From Limnohabitans sp. TEGF004 (lineage in GTDB: Bacteria; Pseudomonadota; Gammaproteobacteria; Burkholderiales; Burkholderiaceae_C): a DNA stretch of 64,000 nucleotides. The notes beneath the pieces were generated by a model. It saw nothing but the letters and a program-made list of their open reading frames with translations. It was not told the origin of the DNA and did no database searches. The stretch spans positions 930,001 to 994,000 of the forward strand of contig NZ_AP027056.1 in the NCBI RefSeq assembly GCF_027924965.1, in the 5' to 3' direction. Below, piece after piece: positions 8,585 to 16,656 of this stretch; the first letter of the stretch is position 1, and each line of letters begins with the position of its first letter. The position numbers and the translations under genes are program-made.

Positions 8585-10441
8585 ATGGCGTTGTTACAAA
8601 TTTCCGAACCTGGCCAAGCCCCAGACCCACACCAGCGACGCATCGCGGTGGGCATTGACTTAGGCACCACCCACTCGCTCGTGGCTTCCATGCGCAACGG
8701 TTTTGCCGAGTGCTTGCCCGATGCTGAGGGTCATGTCATCTTGCCGTCGGCAGTGCGCTACCTTGAAAACGATGGCCGCCAAATTGGCCGTGCTGCGTTG
8801 GCTTCGCAAGCCGAAGACCCACAAAACACGCTGGTGTCTGTCAAGCGTTTCATGGGCCGTGGCGTGGCTGACATTGCCAACCGCGATCAGTTGCCCTACG
8901 TGTTTGTCGACAAGCCCGGTATGTTGGCCATTCAAACCCGTGTGGGCGAAAAGTCGCCTGTTGAGGTGAGCGCTGAAATTTTGGCCACCTTGCGCTTTCG
9001 CGCCGAAGATACCTTCAACGACGATTTGTACGGCGCGGTCATCACCGTGCCCGCGTACTTTGACGATGCCCAACGCCAAGCCACCAAAGACGCTGCGCAA
9101 CTCGCAGGCATCAACGTGCTGCGCCTCATCAACGAACCCACCGCTGCGGCCATTGCTTACGGTTTAGACCAAGCCAGCGAAGGCGTGTACGCCGTGTACG
9201 ACCTAGGCGGCGGCACGTTTGATATCTCTGTGTTGCGTTTGACACGCGGCGTGTTTGAAGTGTTGGCCACCGGTGGCGATTCCGCTTTGGGCGGCGACGA
9301 TTACGACCGGGCTTTGGTCGATTGGGTGCAAGCCCAAACCGGCTGTGTCATTGCGACACCTGCTGATAAATCGAAAGTATTGGTGGCGGCGCGTGCTTGC
9401 AAAGAAGCGTTGTCTGCGGCTGATAGCGCTACGTTTGAAGTGGCCTTGTCGAGCGGCGCATTGCGCCACACCGTCACACGTGCCGAGTTTGAGGCCGCCA
9501 CTGCCGCGTTGACCCAGCGCACCTTGTCTGCTGTGCGCAAAGCCTTGCGTGATGCCAAGCTCAGCAAAGACGACATCAAAGGCGTGGTCATGGTGGGCGG
9601 CTCCACCCGCATGCCGCAAGTGCAGCAAGCCGTGGCTGATCTGTTGGGCTGCGCACCCCTGAACAACCTCAACCCTGACGAAGTGGTGGCACTTGGTGCC
9701 TCTATTCAAGCCAACCAACTCGCAGGCAACAACCCCGATGGTGAGTTGCTGTTGCTTGACGTGATTCCTTTGTCGCTGGGTATTGAAACCATGGGCGGTT
9801 TGGTGGAGCGCATCGTGCCGCGCAACCAAACCATTCCCACTGCGATGGCGCAAGACTTCACCACCTACCAAGACGGCCAAACCGCCTTGGCTTTGCATGT
9901 GGTGCAGGGCGAGCGTGACATGGTGGCCGACTGCCGCAGCTTGGCGCGCTTTGAGTTGCGTGGCATTCCTCCTATGGCCGCAGGCGCTGCGCGCATTCGC
10001 GTGACCTTCACGGTGGACGCCGATGGCATGGTGAGCGTGAGCGCGTTAGAGCAGCTCAGCGGCGTCACGGCCAACATCACGGTCAAACCGTCCTACGGTT
10101 TGTCGGACGACCAAATTGCCGCCATGTTGCAAGACAGCTTCAAGACCGCCGAGCAAGACATCAAAGCGCGTGCTTTGGTCGAAGCCCGCGTGGATGCCGA
10201 CCGCATGTGGCTGGCCACACAAAGCGCCTTGCAAGCTGATGGTGATTTGCTGTCTGTCGAAGATCGGACACGTATCGACACACTCATGACTGCAACGCTT
10301 GACGCTAAAAAGCTGGAAGATGCAGCCACCATTGAAGCCATTACAGAAGCGCTGGCCAAAGGTACAGAAGCTTTCGCAGCACAACGCATGAACCGAGGCA
10401 TTCAACACGCCTTGGCCGGACAAAACATCGAGAACATCTAA
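8585..10441 (+). CDS. hscA: Hsp70-class Fe-S chaperone HscA
   Basis: Specialised Hsp70 that acts on IscU during cluster transfer, 618 residues against 616 in E. coli. The ATPase domain contains [12 protein letters not shown] (phosphate 1), [11 protein letters not shown], the [14 protein letters not shown] phosphate 2 loop and [13 protein letters not shown] (adenosine). The substrate domain begins after [15 protein letters not shown]. The stop codon TAA abuts the ATG of fdx with no gap, which suggests translational coupling. It is preceded by hscB at 18 bp. Confidence 0.97.
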   Translation: MALLQISEPGQAPDPHQRRIAVGIDLGTTHSLVASMRNGFAECLPDAEGHVILPSAVRYLENDGRQIGRAALASQAEDPQNTLVSVKRFMGRGVADIANRDQLPYVFVDKPGMLAIQTRVGEKSPVEVSAEILATLRFRAEDTFNDDLYGAVITVPAYFDDAQRQATKDAAQLAGINVLRLINEPTAAAIAYGLDQASEGVYAVYDLGGGTFDISVLRLTRGVFEVLATGGDSALGGDDYDRALVDWVQAQTGCVIATPADKSKVLVAARACKEALSAADSATFEVALSSGALRHTVTRAEFEAATAALTQRTLSAVRKALRDAKLSKDDIKGVVMVGGSTRMPQVQQAVADLLGCAPLNNLNPDEVVALGASIQANQLAGNNPDGELLLLDVIPLSLGIETMGGLVERIVPRNQTIPTAMAQDFTTYQDGQTALALHVVQGERDMVADCRSLARFELRGIPPMAAGAARIRVTFTVDADGMVSVSALEQLSGVTANITVKPSYGLSDDQIAAMLQDSFKTAEQDIKARALVEARVDADRMWLATQSALQADGDLLSVEDRTRIDTLMTATLDAKKLEDAATIEAITEALAKGTEAFAAQRMNRGIQHALAGQNIENI

Positions 10442-10780
10442 ATGCCTGTCATCAAAATTTTGCCTCACGCCGAACTCTGCCCACAAGGTGCAGAGTTGCA
10501 AGCCATCGCCGGTAGCACCATCTGCGAAGTGCTGTTGGAAAATCACATCAACATCGAACACGCTTGCGACATGAGCTGCGCTTGCACCACTTGCCACGTC
10601 ATCGTGCGCGAAGGTTTCAAGTCGCTCAATGAGGCCGATGAAAACGAAGATGACTTGCTCGACCGTGCTTGGGGCTTGGAGCCCAATTCACGCTTGAGCT
10701 GCCAAGCCATCGTGGCCCAGCAAAACTTGGTGGTGGAAATTCCAAAGTACACCATCAACCACGCCAAAGAAAACCACTGA
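10442..10780 (+). CDS. fdx: ISC-type [2Fe-2S] ferredoxin
   Basis: Adrenodoxin-type ferredoxin that supplies electrons to the ISC machinery, 112 residues. Cluster ligands are Cys42, Cys48 and Cys51 in HACDMSCACTTCHV, plus Cys87 in LSCQAI, the same spacing as E. coli Fdx. The acidic patch NEADENEDDLLDRAWGL (about 63-79) is the partner-docking helix of this family. It is the last gene of the isc operon. Its start directly abuts the hscA stop, and dnaQ begins 2 bp after its own stop. Confidence 0.97.
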   Translation: MPVIKILPHAELCPQGAELQAIAGSTICEVLLENHINIEHACDMSCACTTCHVIVREGFKSLNEADENEDDLLDRAWGLEPNSRLSCQAIVAQQNLVVEIPKYTINHAKENH

Positions 10781-10782
10781 CC

Positions 10783-11496
10783 ATGCGCCAGATTTTTCTA
10801 GACACCGAAACCACAGGCCTCTCGGCCGAGAACGGCGACCGCGTCATTGAGATTGGTTGCGTCGAGCTGCTGCATCGCAAGCTCACGGGCAACAACCTGC
10901 ATTTCTATTTGAATCCTGAGCGTGACAGTCATGAAGACGCCTTGCGCGTTCACGGCATCACCAATGAGTTTTTGAAAGACAAGCCCAAGTTTGCTGAGGT
11001 GGTCGATCAGTTTCTGGAATACATCGAAGGCGCAGAAGTCATCATTCACAACGCCCCGTTTGACGTGGGCTTTTTGAACAAAGAGCTAGAGCTGCAAGGC
11101 CGTCCGCGTTTCACCACGTTTGTGGATGGCATCACCGACACCTTGGTGATGGCCAAAGAAATGTTCCCGGGCAAGCGCAACTCGCTCGACTCTTTGTGCG
11201 ACCGCTTAGAGGTCGACAACTCTGGCCGCACATTGCACGGCGCGTTGCTCGATGCCGAGTTGTTGGCCGATGTGTACATCAACATGACGCGTGGCCAAGA
11301 TGCCTTGCTCATGGAGGTGGAAAGCAACGACGAACAAACCCGCACCACCGAACGCGTGGACCTCAGCAGCTACCAGCTGCCCGTGATTGCTGCTACAGAG
11401 CAAGAGATGACGCAGCACACCGATGTGTTGGCGCAGCTTGATAAATCGAGCGGTGGAAATACAGTTTGGCGAAAACTGGAAAATTCTGTGGCATAA
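10783..11496 (+). CDS. dnaQ: DNA polymerase III epsilon (proofreading 3'-5' exonuclease)
   Basis: Replicative proofreading subunit, 237 residues from the ATG at 10783 (MRQIFLDTETTGLS). DEDDh exonuclease motifs are present: ExoI LDTETTG (Asp7, Glu9), ExoII HNAPFDVGF, and ExoIII HGALLDAELLADVY with the catalytic His and Asp. A longer frame opens at 10669 inside fdx, but only the 10783 start gives the family N-terminus. The start lies 2 bp after the fdx stop, so it may be read through from the isc operon. The C-terminal 50 residues bind the alpha subunit in homologues. The stop codon overlaps a CATAAT -10-like box for the downstream tRNA. Confidence 0.95.
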   Translation: MRQIFLDTETTGLSAENGDRVIEIGCVELLHRKLTGNNLHFYLNPERDSHEDALRVHGITNEFLKDKPKFAEVVDQFLEYIEGAEVIIHNAPFDVGFLNKELELQGRPRFTTFVDGITDTLVMAKEMFPGKRNSLDSLCDRLEVDNSGRTLHGALLDAELLADVYINMTRGQDALLMEVESNDEQTRTTERVDLSSYQLPVIAATEQEMTQHTDVLAQLDKSSGGNTVWRKLENSVA

Positions 11497-11531
11497 TTGC
11501 GGTCTTTCCAGAAATGGAAAACGGTAAAGAT

Positions 11532-11606
11532 GGGCGATTAGCTCAGGGGTAGAGCACCACATTCACACTGTGGGGGTCGCAAGTTCGAAACTTGCATCGC
11601 CCACCA
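11532..11606 (+). tRNA. tRNA-Val (anticodon CAC)
   Basis: A 75-nt cloverleaf with acceptor stem GGGCGAT/ATCGCCC, anticodon loop TTCACAC (CAC, valine GTG codons), T-arm GCAAG-TTCGAAA-CTTGC and encoded CCA at 11604-11606. D-arm GCTC...GAGC is intact. Its 3' half is repeated at 14477-14526, where it marks the right edge of an inserted segment. A CATAAT -10-like box lies at 11492-11497. Confidence 0.96.
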
Positions 11607-11615
11607 TTTTTACCA
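11565..11615 (+). repeat. Left direct repeat (attL-like, tRNA-Val 3' half)
   Basis: Fifty-one bases covering the anticodon arm 3' side, T-arm, acceptor 3' strand, CCA and nine further bases (TTTTTACCA). They match 14477-14526 except for one G missing there in the GGGGG run. Confidence 0.85.
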
Positions 11616-11676
11616 AATCTAAACTCCATCAACCACTTAGGTTGTTTTCAGAATTTACTTTTTAAGAGTTAGATAC

Positions 11677-11701
11677 ATGCTTCCCTTGGGAGCATTTTTT
11701 T
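11677..11701 (+). terminator. Intrinsic terminator downstream of tRNA-Val
   Basis: The hairpin ATGCTTCC/GGGAGCAT is followed by a run of seven Ts, 71 bp past the tRNA. It lies on the island side of the left repeat. The stretch 11702-11820 holds no gene that I can support. Confidence 0.7.
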
Positions 11702-11820
11702 CGTCTAACGAAAGCTGCACCCTCTTGTTTGATACATCTCGCTAAAACTGATTGAATTAGATTACAAAACTCCATATGCCCGCGCGACGTGAGCAAAGTT
11801 TTGAGCAGAAAAATTGCAAA

Positions 11821-12708
11821 TTACATGCGAGCGCACAAGATTCGAATAAATTCTTGAACAACTAGATTGGGTTTGTCTGAGCTGGTAATTGCAAAAATTT
11901 CAGACTCCAATTGCGCGCCTTTAACGGGAACGAAAACAACATCCGTCCGATTGTTCTGTGCAACAGTTTTACCAACCAAAGTAGCGCCTAGGCCAGCAGC
12001 AACAAGACCCAGAGCTGTCTGAATTTCTCTCGCCTCATAACCAACGCTTGGAGTTCCTCCATGCTCTTGGAGATAGCTCAGTGATTGGCTTGAAAATTTA
12101 CTGAATGGATCTTTGGGGAACGAGATGAATGGCAAGCAATCCAACTCACTGGGTTTCACTGCTTTTTTCTTTGCGAGAGCGTGATTGATCGGGATGGCTG
12201 CAACCATTGGGTCTTGAATAAGAGGGATGTAGCGCATGTCCTTCTCTTTTTCATACTGACCGATCTGCCTTGAAATGCCGATATGTATGACTCCCTTGCG
12301 GATGTTTTCCGCCTGATGCTCGCTCAACATCTCATCAAGATCAATGCGAATCTTGGGGGACTGTTCTCGCATCGCACGTACTGACTCCGGAATCAGCGAG
12401 TGCAGGGTAGATCTCACAAAGCCAATACTTAGCCAACCGTAGTCACCTGAGGCTATTCCCTTGGCCTCGTTCTCCATCTGTCTGGCATTGGAGAGCAATT
12501 CCTTAGCTTTTGGGTAGATGTACTGGCCTAGCGTTGTCAGGCTCATGGGGCGAGTTGATCTATCAAAAAGCTTCCCCCCTAAGGACTCCTCAAGGTTTGA
12601 CATTTGCATGCTTACTGCCGTTGCTGCGATATGGAGCTTTTCCGCGGCAAGGTTGGCGCTTCCGGAATCAACGATCTGACAAAAGACTTTTAGGTGTTTT
12701 AGGTTCAT
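11821..12708 (-). CDS. LysR-family transcriptional regulator (island)
   Basis: LysR-type activator/repressor, 295 residues. The N-terminal winged helix is MNLKHLKVFCQIVDSGSANLAAEKLHIAATAVSMQMSNLEESLG (residues 1-45), followed by a periplasmic-binding-like effector domain. The start at 12708 gives the usual LysR N-terminus. It is divergent from the RraA-like gene across a 92-bp gap containing TTGAA-N6-TTCAA, a likely operator. Divergence implies that it controls the aldolase and tctC pair next door. Its codons use more A/T than the host genes around the island. The effector is unknown; a dicarboxylate or hydroxy-oxo-acid handled by the adjacent aldolase is a reasonable guess. Confidence 0.9.
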   Translation of the reverse strand: MNLKHLKVFCQIVDSGSANLAAEKLHIAATAVSMQMSNLEESLGGKLFDRSTRPMSLTTLGQYIYPKAKELLSNARQMENEAKGIASGDYGWLSIGFVRSTLHSLIPESVRAMREQSPKIRIDLDEMLSEHQAENIRKGVIHIGISRQIGQYEKEKDMRYIPLIQDPMVAAIPINHALAKKKAVKPSELDCLPFISFPKDPFSKFSSQSLSYLQEHGGTPSVGYEAREIQTALGLVAAGLGATLVGKTVAQNNRTDVVFVPVKGAQLESEIFAITSSDKPNLVVQEFIRILCARM

Positions 12709-12714
12709 AAAAAA

Positions 12715-12730
12715 TTGAACATATATTCAA
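12715..12730. promoter_or_regulatory. Candidate LysR operator in island divergent promoter
   Basis: The inverted repeat TTGAA-CATATA-TTCAA contains the T-N11-A pattern of LysR boxes. It lies between the divergent LysR gene (starts 12708) and the RraA-like gene (starts 12801). A second TTGATTTCAA lies at 12741-12750. Confidence 0.5.
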
Positions 12731-12800
12731 AATAAAGACATTGATTTCAAATTATATGTATCTAAGAATTCTCCCAATTAGAAAAACAGGAGAAGTTGTT

Positions 12801-13463
12801 ATGAGTAATGGGATATCAATACACCCTAGCGCTCCAAGAAACGATGCAGCTGTCGCTGCTTTATCAGGATTACCGTCATCTGTCGTCAGCGATGTGATGG
12901 GGCGCTTGCTTGGTACAACAGGCCTGAGCCTTGTCAACCGAACCAAACTCACTGTGTGCGGCGTTGCTGTGACTGTCAAGGTAAGAGCGGGGGACAACCT
13001 GCTCATTCATAAAGCTTTGGATATGTTGCGTCCAGGGGATGTCTTAGTTGTCGATGGTGAAGGCGACGTATCACGTGCCTTGGTAGGAGAAATCATGATG
13101 ACTTCCGCCATCGTTCATAACGCTATTGGCTTTGTCATTGATGGAGCCATTCGTGATTCTGAAGCATTTGAAGAACACAAGTTTCCTTGTTGGGCGCGGG
13201 GCGTGAATTTGCGCGGCCCCTACAAAGATGGCCCAGGCTCGATCAATTCAACCGTCACTGTGGGCGGAATGCTGGTCAATCCCGGGGACATCATCGTTGG
13301 CGATGCTGATGGTGTCGTCGCTGTACCTGCTGTTGAAGCGTTGTTGGTTGGAAAGAAGGCTCACGACAAAGTGTTGGATGAGCAAAAAATGATTGCTGAC
13401 ATTAAGTCCGGCTCTTACAGCTCGGCTTGGGTAGATGCACAAATTAAACAAAAAGGAGACTGA
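12801..13463 (+). CDS. RraA-like 4-hydroxy-4-methyl/carboxy-2-oxoglutarate-type aldolase (island copy)
   Basis: RraA/demethylmenaquinone-methyltransferase-like fold protein, 220 residues from the ATG at 12801, with AGGAG 7 bp upstream. Class II pyruvate aldolases of this family use a D-X20-R-D motif. Here the corresponding segment runs from GEIMMTSAIVHN to DGAIRD, giving E-X20-R-D, with Glu replacing the first Asp. GDADGVVAVPA near the C-terminus is also conserved. The host LigK at 18461 keeps Asp. It is followed 1 bp later by tctC, so the two form an operon. Likely role: cleavage of a hydroxy-oxo-diacid to pyruvate and a second oxo acid. Paralogy to LigK is clear; the substrate is not. Confidence 0.8.
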   Translation: MSNGISIHPSAPRNDAAVAALSGLPSSVVSDVMGRLLGTTGLSLVNRTKLTVCGVAVTVKVRAGDNLLIHKALDMLRPGDVLVVDGEGDVSRALVGEIMMTSAIVHNAIGFVIDGAIRDSEAFEEHKFPCWARGVNLRGPYKDGPGSINSTVTVGGMLVNPGDIIVGDADGVVAVPAVEALLVGKKAHDKVLDEQKMIADIKSGSYSSAWVDAQIKQKGD

Positions 13464-13464
13464 G

Positions 13465-14448
13465 ATGACATTGAAATTTATTTCCCAAATCGTTAACAAG
13501 CAAGCGCGTTCTATTTTTTCTTTAGGACTCTCTTGCTTAGCCCTAAGCGCTTGGGCTGCTTATCCCGAGAAGCCGATCAAAATCATTGTTCCTTGGGCAC
13601 CAGGTGGTGCGACTGATCAGGTTGGACGTATGCTCGCTCAGCCCCTATCGCAGGCGCTGGGCGTTCCTGTTGTCGTTGAAAACAAAGCCGGTGCTGGTGG
13701 TGTTATCGGTACACAGTTGTTTGTGAAAGAAAAAGCTGATGGCTATACGGTGTTGCTTGCGACCAGCTCGACAAATGCCGCAGCTCCGTATCTCTACTCA
13801 AAACTTGGTTTTGATCCAGTGAATGATTTCACACCTGTGGTTTCACTATGTTCTATTCCAAACGTGATGGTGGTACCAACGAAGTCACCTTGGAATTCAC
13901 TCAAAGACATCGTTGATGCGTCTACCAAATCACCCGGTAACTTCACCTATGGTTCCGCTGGGATCGGCGGATCACAACACTTGGCGGGCGCTCAATTTAA
14001 AACAACGGCCAACATCGACATACGTCATGTGCCATACAAGGGGAGTGGGCCAGCTGCTCAGGACTTGGTCGCTGGTCACATCGACATGATGATTGATACT
14101 GGATCACTGGGAAGTATCAAAGGTGGTTTATTGCGACCTATCGCTGTAGCTTCATCTAAGCGACTTTCTGTGCTGCCTCATGTGCCAACATTCAATGAGG
14201 CTGGTGTCCCGATGGTTGCGTCTGCATGGTACGGATTGGTTCTTCCAGCAGGAGCCCCCGAAGATGTTGTCAATCGCCTCAACACCGAAATCAACAAAAT
14301 CTTGAAATCTAAAGAAGTTAATATTCGGTTGGTTGAAATGGGGGCTGAGGTGATGGGGGGAACATCTGCTGAGTTTGCAAAATTCACCACTTCAGAGTTG
14401 AAACGTTACGAAGCTATCGTCAAGAACTCTGGTGCTCCTAAGGAGTAA
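13465..14448 (+). CDS. Bug/TctC-family periplasmic solute-binding protein (island)
   Basis: Tripartite-tricarboxylate-transporter receptor of the Bug family, 327 residues from the ATG at 13465 behind AAAAGGAGAC. A signal peptide covers about residues 1-32 (hydrophobic IFSLGLSCLALSAWA-A). YPEKPIKIIVPWAPGGATDQVGRMLAQPL is the family's first strand and ligand loop, and YKGSGPAAQDLVAGHIDMM the second. No TctA or TctB membrane partner is nearby, which is common for Bug proteins in Burkholderiales. It is coupled to the RraA-like gene. It probably captures a carboxylate related to the aldolase substrate, but this is inference from position only. Confidence 0.88.
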   Translation: MTLKFISQIVNKQARSIFSLGLSCLALSAWAAYPEKPIKIIVPWAPGGATDQVGRMLAQPLSQALGVPVVVENKAGAGGVIGTQLFVKEKADGYTVLLATSSTNAAAPYLYSKLGFDPVNDFTPVVSLCSIPNVMVVPTKSPWNSLKDIVDASTKSPGNFTYGSAGIGGSQHLAGAQFKTTANIDIRHVPYKGSGPAAQDLVAGHIDMMIDTGSLGSIKGGLLRPIAVASSKRLSVLPHVPTFNEAGVPMVASAWYGLVLPAGAPEDVVNRLNTEINKILKSKEVNIRLVEMGAEVMGGTSAEFAKFTTSELKRYEAIVKNSGAPKE

Positions 14449-14476
14449 CTGAAAAGGACAAGCGTAAAGAGTCTTT

Positions 14477-14526
14477 ACACTGTGGGGTCGCAAGTTCGAA
14501 ACTTGCATCGCCCACCATTTTTACCA
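14477..14526 (+). repeat. Right direct repeat (attR-like truncated tRNA-Val)
   Basis: Fifty bases repeat 11565-11615 with one G deleted. The acceptor 5' strand and D-arm are missing, so it cannot fold as a tRNA. Just before it, GTAAAGA-G-TCTTTAC (14464-14478) is a short inverted repeat. The left half of that repeat also precedes the intact tRNA at 11524-11530. Confidence 0.8.
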
Positions 14527-14555
14527 GTCCCATCGCTTCTTCAAAAGCAAAAGTC

Positions 14556-14580
14556 AAAGGTTCCGCAAGGAGCCTTTTTC
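14556..14580 (+). terminator. Intrinsic terminator after the right repeat
   Basis: Stem AAAGGTTCC/GGAGCCTTT with a GCAA loop and a T-run. It lies about 30 bp beyond the tRNA fragment and was probably the original tRNA-Val terminator before insertion. Between here and 14716 I see no gene. Confidence 0.65.
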
Positions 14581-14715
14581 GTTTCTGCTTTACTTTTCTA
14601 TCCCCCTTGTATTTCAGTAGGCCGCGCTCATCTAAGTGCCATGTGAACCGTCACATCGGTGCTGCACAATGCAACGCCGCTGAAGTGTTCAGTTTGGATG
14701 GAAAGGTGTTAAACC

Positions 14716-15624
14716 ATGTTGTCTCGTTTGTTGAAATCTGTTGTGGCCGGTGCCTTGGTGCTGAGCGCCACGCTCGCTTTGGCGCTGCCTACGCCGAAAG
14801 ACATTGAGGCCGCCGTGGCCGCTGGCCAGTACACGCAAGCCGAAAGCATGCTGCGCGAGGTGTTGCAAGACAAACCGCAAAGTGCCAAAGCCCATTACGA
14901 GTTGGGCCAAGTGTTGGCGCATGAGCACCGTTACAAAGAAGCACAAACCGAATTGCAAAAAGCCAAAGACATTGACCCGTCTTTGAAGTTCGCCACCAGC
15001 CCAGACAAGTTCAACACGGTGTTGACCAAGGTGAACGACCTGGCTGCGGCGCCCACGTCTTCCGTGGTGATGGAACCCTCGGTGGCCCCTGGTACGCATG
15101 CAGCAGCCAAGGTTGCACCAGAGTCTGCCGCGAGTGGCGGCAGTTCGCCCTTGACCTACGTTTGGCTGGCCATTGCCGGTTTGGTGGTGTTGGGTCTGTG
15201 GCTGCGTCGCTCGGCGGCCAATGCCACTAACAACGCCAGCCAAACCGCCTATGCACCTGTTGCAACGCCTATGGGGACACCTCCTGCACCGCGTGGTTTC
15301 GGTGCGCAATTCACGCCCAATGCCGCGCCTGCTGGCTATGCCCCTCAGGGCTACGCACAACCCAACAGCGGCGGCTCCACCATGACGGGGGCTGTGGTTG
15401 GTGGCTTGGCGGGTGTGGCGGCTGGTTACGCTTTGTCTAAAGCCTTTGAAGGCGACCATCAGACTGCAGCGCCAACGTCAGCGGGTGCATCGTCTTCTGC
15501 TGGCAACGGTGGCTATGTGCCGTTTGACACGCCAGCTCAGCCCGACTTGGGCGCCTTCGATGCAGGCTCTGGCAGTGATTGGGACAGCGCCGACTCAGGC
15601 GGTGGCAGCGACGACAGCTGGTAA
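14716..15624 (+). CDS. Exported TPR protein with a transmembrane segment and acidic Ser/Gly tail
   Basis: I do not recognise a named family for the 302-residue protein. Visible parts in order: a signal peptide (residues 1-23, ending ATLALA); one or two TPR-like helical repeats (about 33-90, QYTQAESMLREVLQDKPQSAKAHYELGQVL); a linker; a transmembrane helix (146-164); a Gln/Pro/Ala-rich region; a glycine-zipper segment GAVVGGLAGVAAGYALSKAF (about 226-245); and a tail rich in Asp, Ser and Gly ending DDSW. The organisation suggests an envelope protein that binds a partner through the TPRs. The tail resembles those of small DUF-type membrane proteins with SGGGSDDSW ends. It stands alone between the island and the LysR gene. 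Confidence 0.75.
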   Translation: MLSRLLKSVVAGALVLSATLALALPTPKDIEAAVAAGQYTQAESMLREVLQDKPQSAKAHYELGQVLAHEHRYKEAQTELQKAKDIDPSLKFATSPDKFNTVLTKVNDLAAAPTSSVVMEPSVAPGTHAAAKVAPESAASGGSSPLTYVWLAIAGLVVLGLWLRRSAANATNNASQTAYAPVATPMGTPPAPRGFGAQFTPNAAPAGYAPQGYAQPNSGGSTMTGAVVGGLAGVAAGYALSKAFEGDHQTAAPTSAGASSSAGNGGYVPFDTPAQPDLGAFDAGSGSDWDSADSGGGSDDSW

Positions 15625-15629
15625 ACGGC

Positions 15630-16550
15630 TTAGCTGTTGGCCTGCAGCGCTTGAGACACCACGTCTTGGGTGAGCTGCATGGCTGCTTTGTGCGTCGCCG
15701 TCATCGGGCGGCGCGCTGACCACACCAGCATGAGCTGGCTCATCAGTTTGGGTTTCTCCACGCGATGCGTGGTGAAGTCTTCGGGCTTGGCAAAGTTGCT
15801 CAGGGTGTAGGCGGGCAGCACGGCGTAGCCCATGCCTTCTTTGACCAATTCCAAAATCGCGTTCAAACCATCAATCTCCAGCACGATGTTGGGCTTGCAG
15901 TTCAGACGCAGCATCTCAGTGTCAATCAGCAAACGAAACGCATTCGGGCGGCTGGGTGCGATGAGTGGCAGTTTGGCCAAGTCTGCCAGTTGCACCACAT
16001 TTTTCAGCGGGGTGTTGCCTGCAATTGGCTTACTTTTTTTGCCTGCAATCAGCACCAAGGTGTCTTCATGTAACAAAGACATTTCCAAATCGGGTGAAGG
16101 TGCTGGGTTGTAGAGCACAGCCATGTCTAGGCGACCTGCACGCAAACTCTCGACCATCAATACCGAGAAGCCTTCGGTCAGCGACAGCTGTGCATGGGGC
16201 AGGGCCTGACGAAACGCCATGGTCAGTGGCACGGTCACCAATTTGGACAAACTGGGTGGCAAACCAATCGACACACGCCCAGCCAGTGCACCTCGCACCG
16301 AGCCCAGTTCTTCTTGGGCCACAGCTACTTGGTGCAGAATGCCGCGTCCGTGTTCGAGCATGACCAAACCTGCTTCGGTCACGGTCACGCCACGGCCATT
16401 GCGCATCAGCAAGTTTTGGTGCAACTCCACTTCTAACTGGCGCACATGGCGGCTCAGCAGAGGTTGGGGGATGCTTAAAGCCAGTGCCGCTTTGGTGAAA
16501 CTGCCCAGCTCTGCGACGCGTACAAATGATTCGATTTGTTTGAGTTCCAT
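15630..16550 (-). CDS. LysR-family regulator, probable lig operon activator
   Basis: LysR-type regulator, 306 residues. The helix-turn-helix lies in SFTKAALALSIPQPLLSRHVRQLEVEL (about residues 17-45), followed by an effector domain. It is transcribed divergently from the ModA-like gene that opens the protocatechuate 4,5-cleavage operon. AATAAC-N9-GTTATT lies in the gap. Known LysR regulators LigR and PmdR control this pathway in Sphingobium and Comamonas, so the same role is likely here. The start at 16550 gives the canonical LysR N-terminus MELKQIESFVRVAELGSFTKAA. Effector assignment (an intermediate such as PCA or PDC) is inference. Confidence 0.88.
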   Translation of the reverse strand: MELKQIESFVRVAELGSFTKAALALSIPQPLLSRHVRQLEVELHQNLLMRNGRGVTVTEAGLVMLEHGRGILHQVAVAQEELGSVRGALAGRVSIGLPPSLSKLVTVPLTMAFRQALPHAQLSLTEGFSVLMVESLRAGRLDMAVLYNPAPSPDLEMSLLHEDTLVLIAGKKSKPIAGNTPLKNVVQLADLAKLPLIAPSRPNAFRLLIDTEMLRLNCKPNIVLEIDGLNAILELVKEGMGYAVLPAYTLSNFAKPEDFTTHRVEKPKLMSQLMLVWSARRPMTATHKAAMQLTQDVVSQALQANS

Positions 16551-16566
16551 GGCGTTCTCTATTTTG

Positions 16567-16587
16567 AATAACCAATTGTCCGTTATT
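16567..16587. promoter_or_regulatory. Candidate LysR operator of the lig divergent promoter
   Basis: The inverted repeat AATAAC-CAATTGTCC-GTTATT is centred 26 bp from the LysR start and about 80 bp before the ModA-like gene. The dyad symmetry and T-N11-A content fit a LysR recognition site. Confidence 0.55.
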
Positions 16588-16656
16588 TAAAAACGTTATA
16601 GCAGCTAGTTCCTCATTTGAGGCCTATTTCTGGGGTAAATCTCTAGAATCACGCCC

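Larger units (their letters stand above)
11565..14526. mobile_element. tRNA-Val-associated genomic islet without integrase
   Basis: A segment of about 2.9 kb lies between two direct repeats of the tRNA-Val 3' half. It holds a LysR regulator, an RraA-like aldolase and a TctC binding protein, in visibly A+T-richer DNA. For example, 26 of 60 bases are G+C at 13681-13740, against 33 of 60 at 17041-17100. An intact tRNA at one end and a 3' fragment at the other is the footprint of tRNA-targeted site-specific integration. No recombinase is present, so this is a decayed or trans-mobilised element. A relic of a tandem tRNA duplication is the alternative. Confidence 0.65.

Noticed and set aside
11607-14476. 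Prophage or full integrative element
   Set aside because: No integrase, replication, phage or conjugation genes lie between the repeats.
14477-14526. A second functional tRNA-Val
   Set aside because: The acceptor 5' strand and D-arm are absent, so no cloverleaf can form; it is a 3' fragment.
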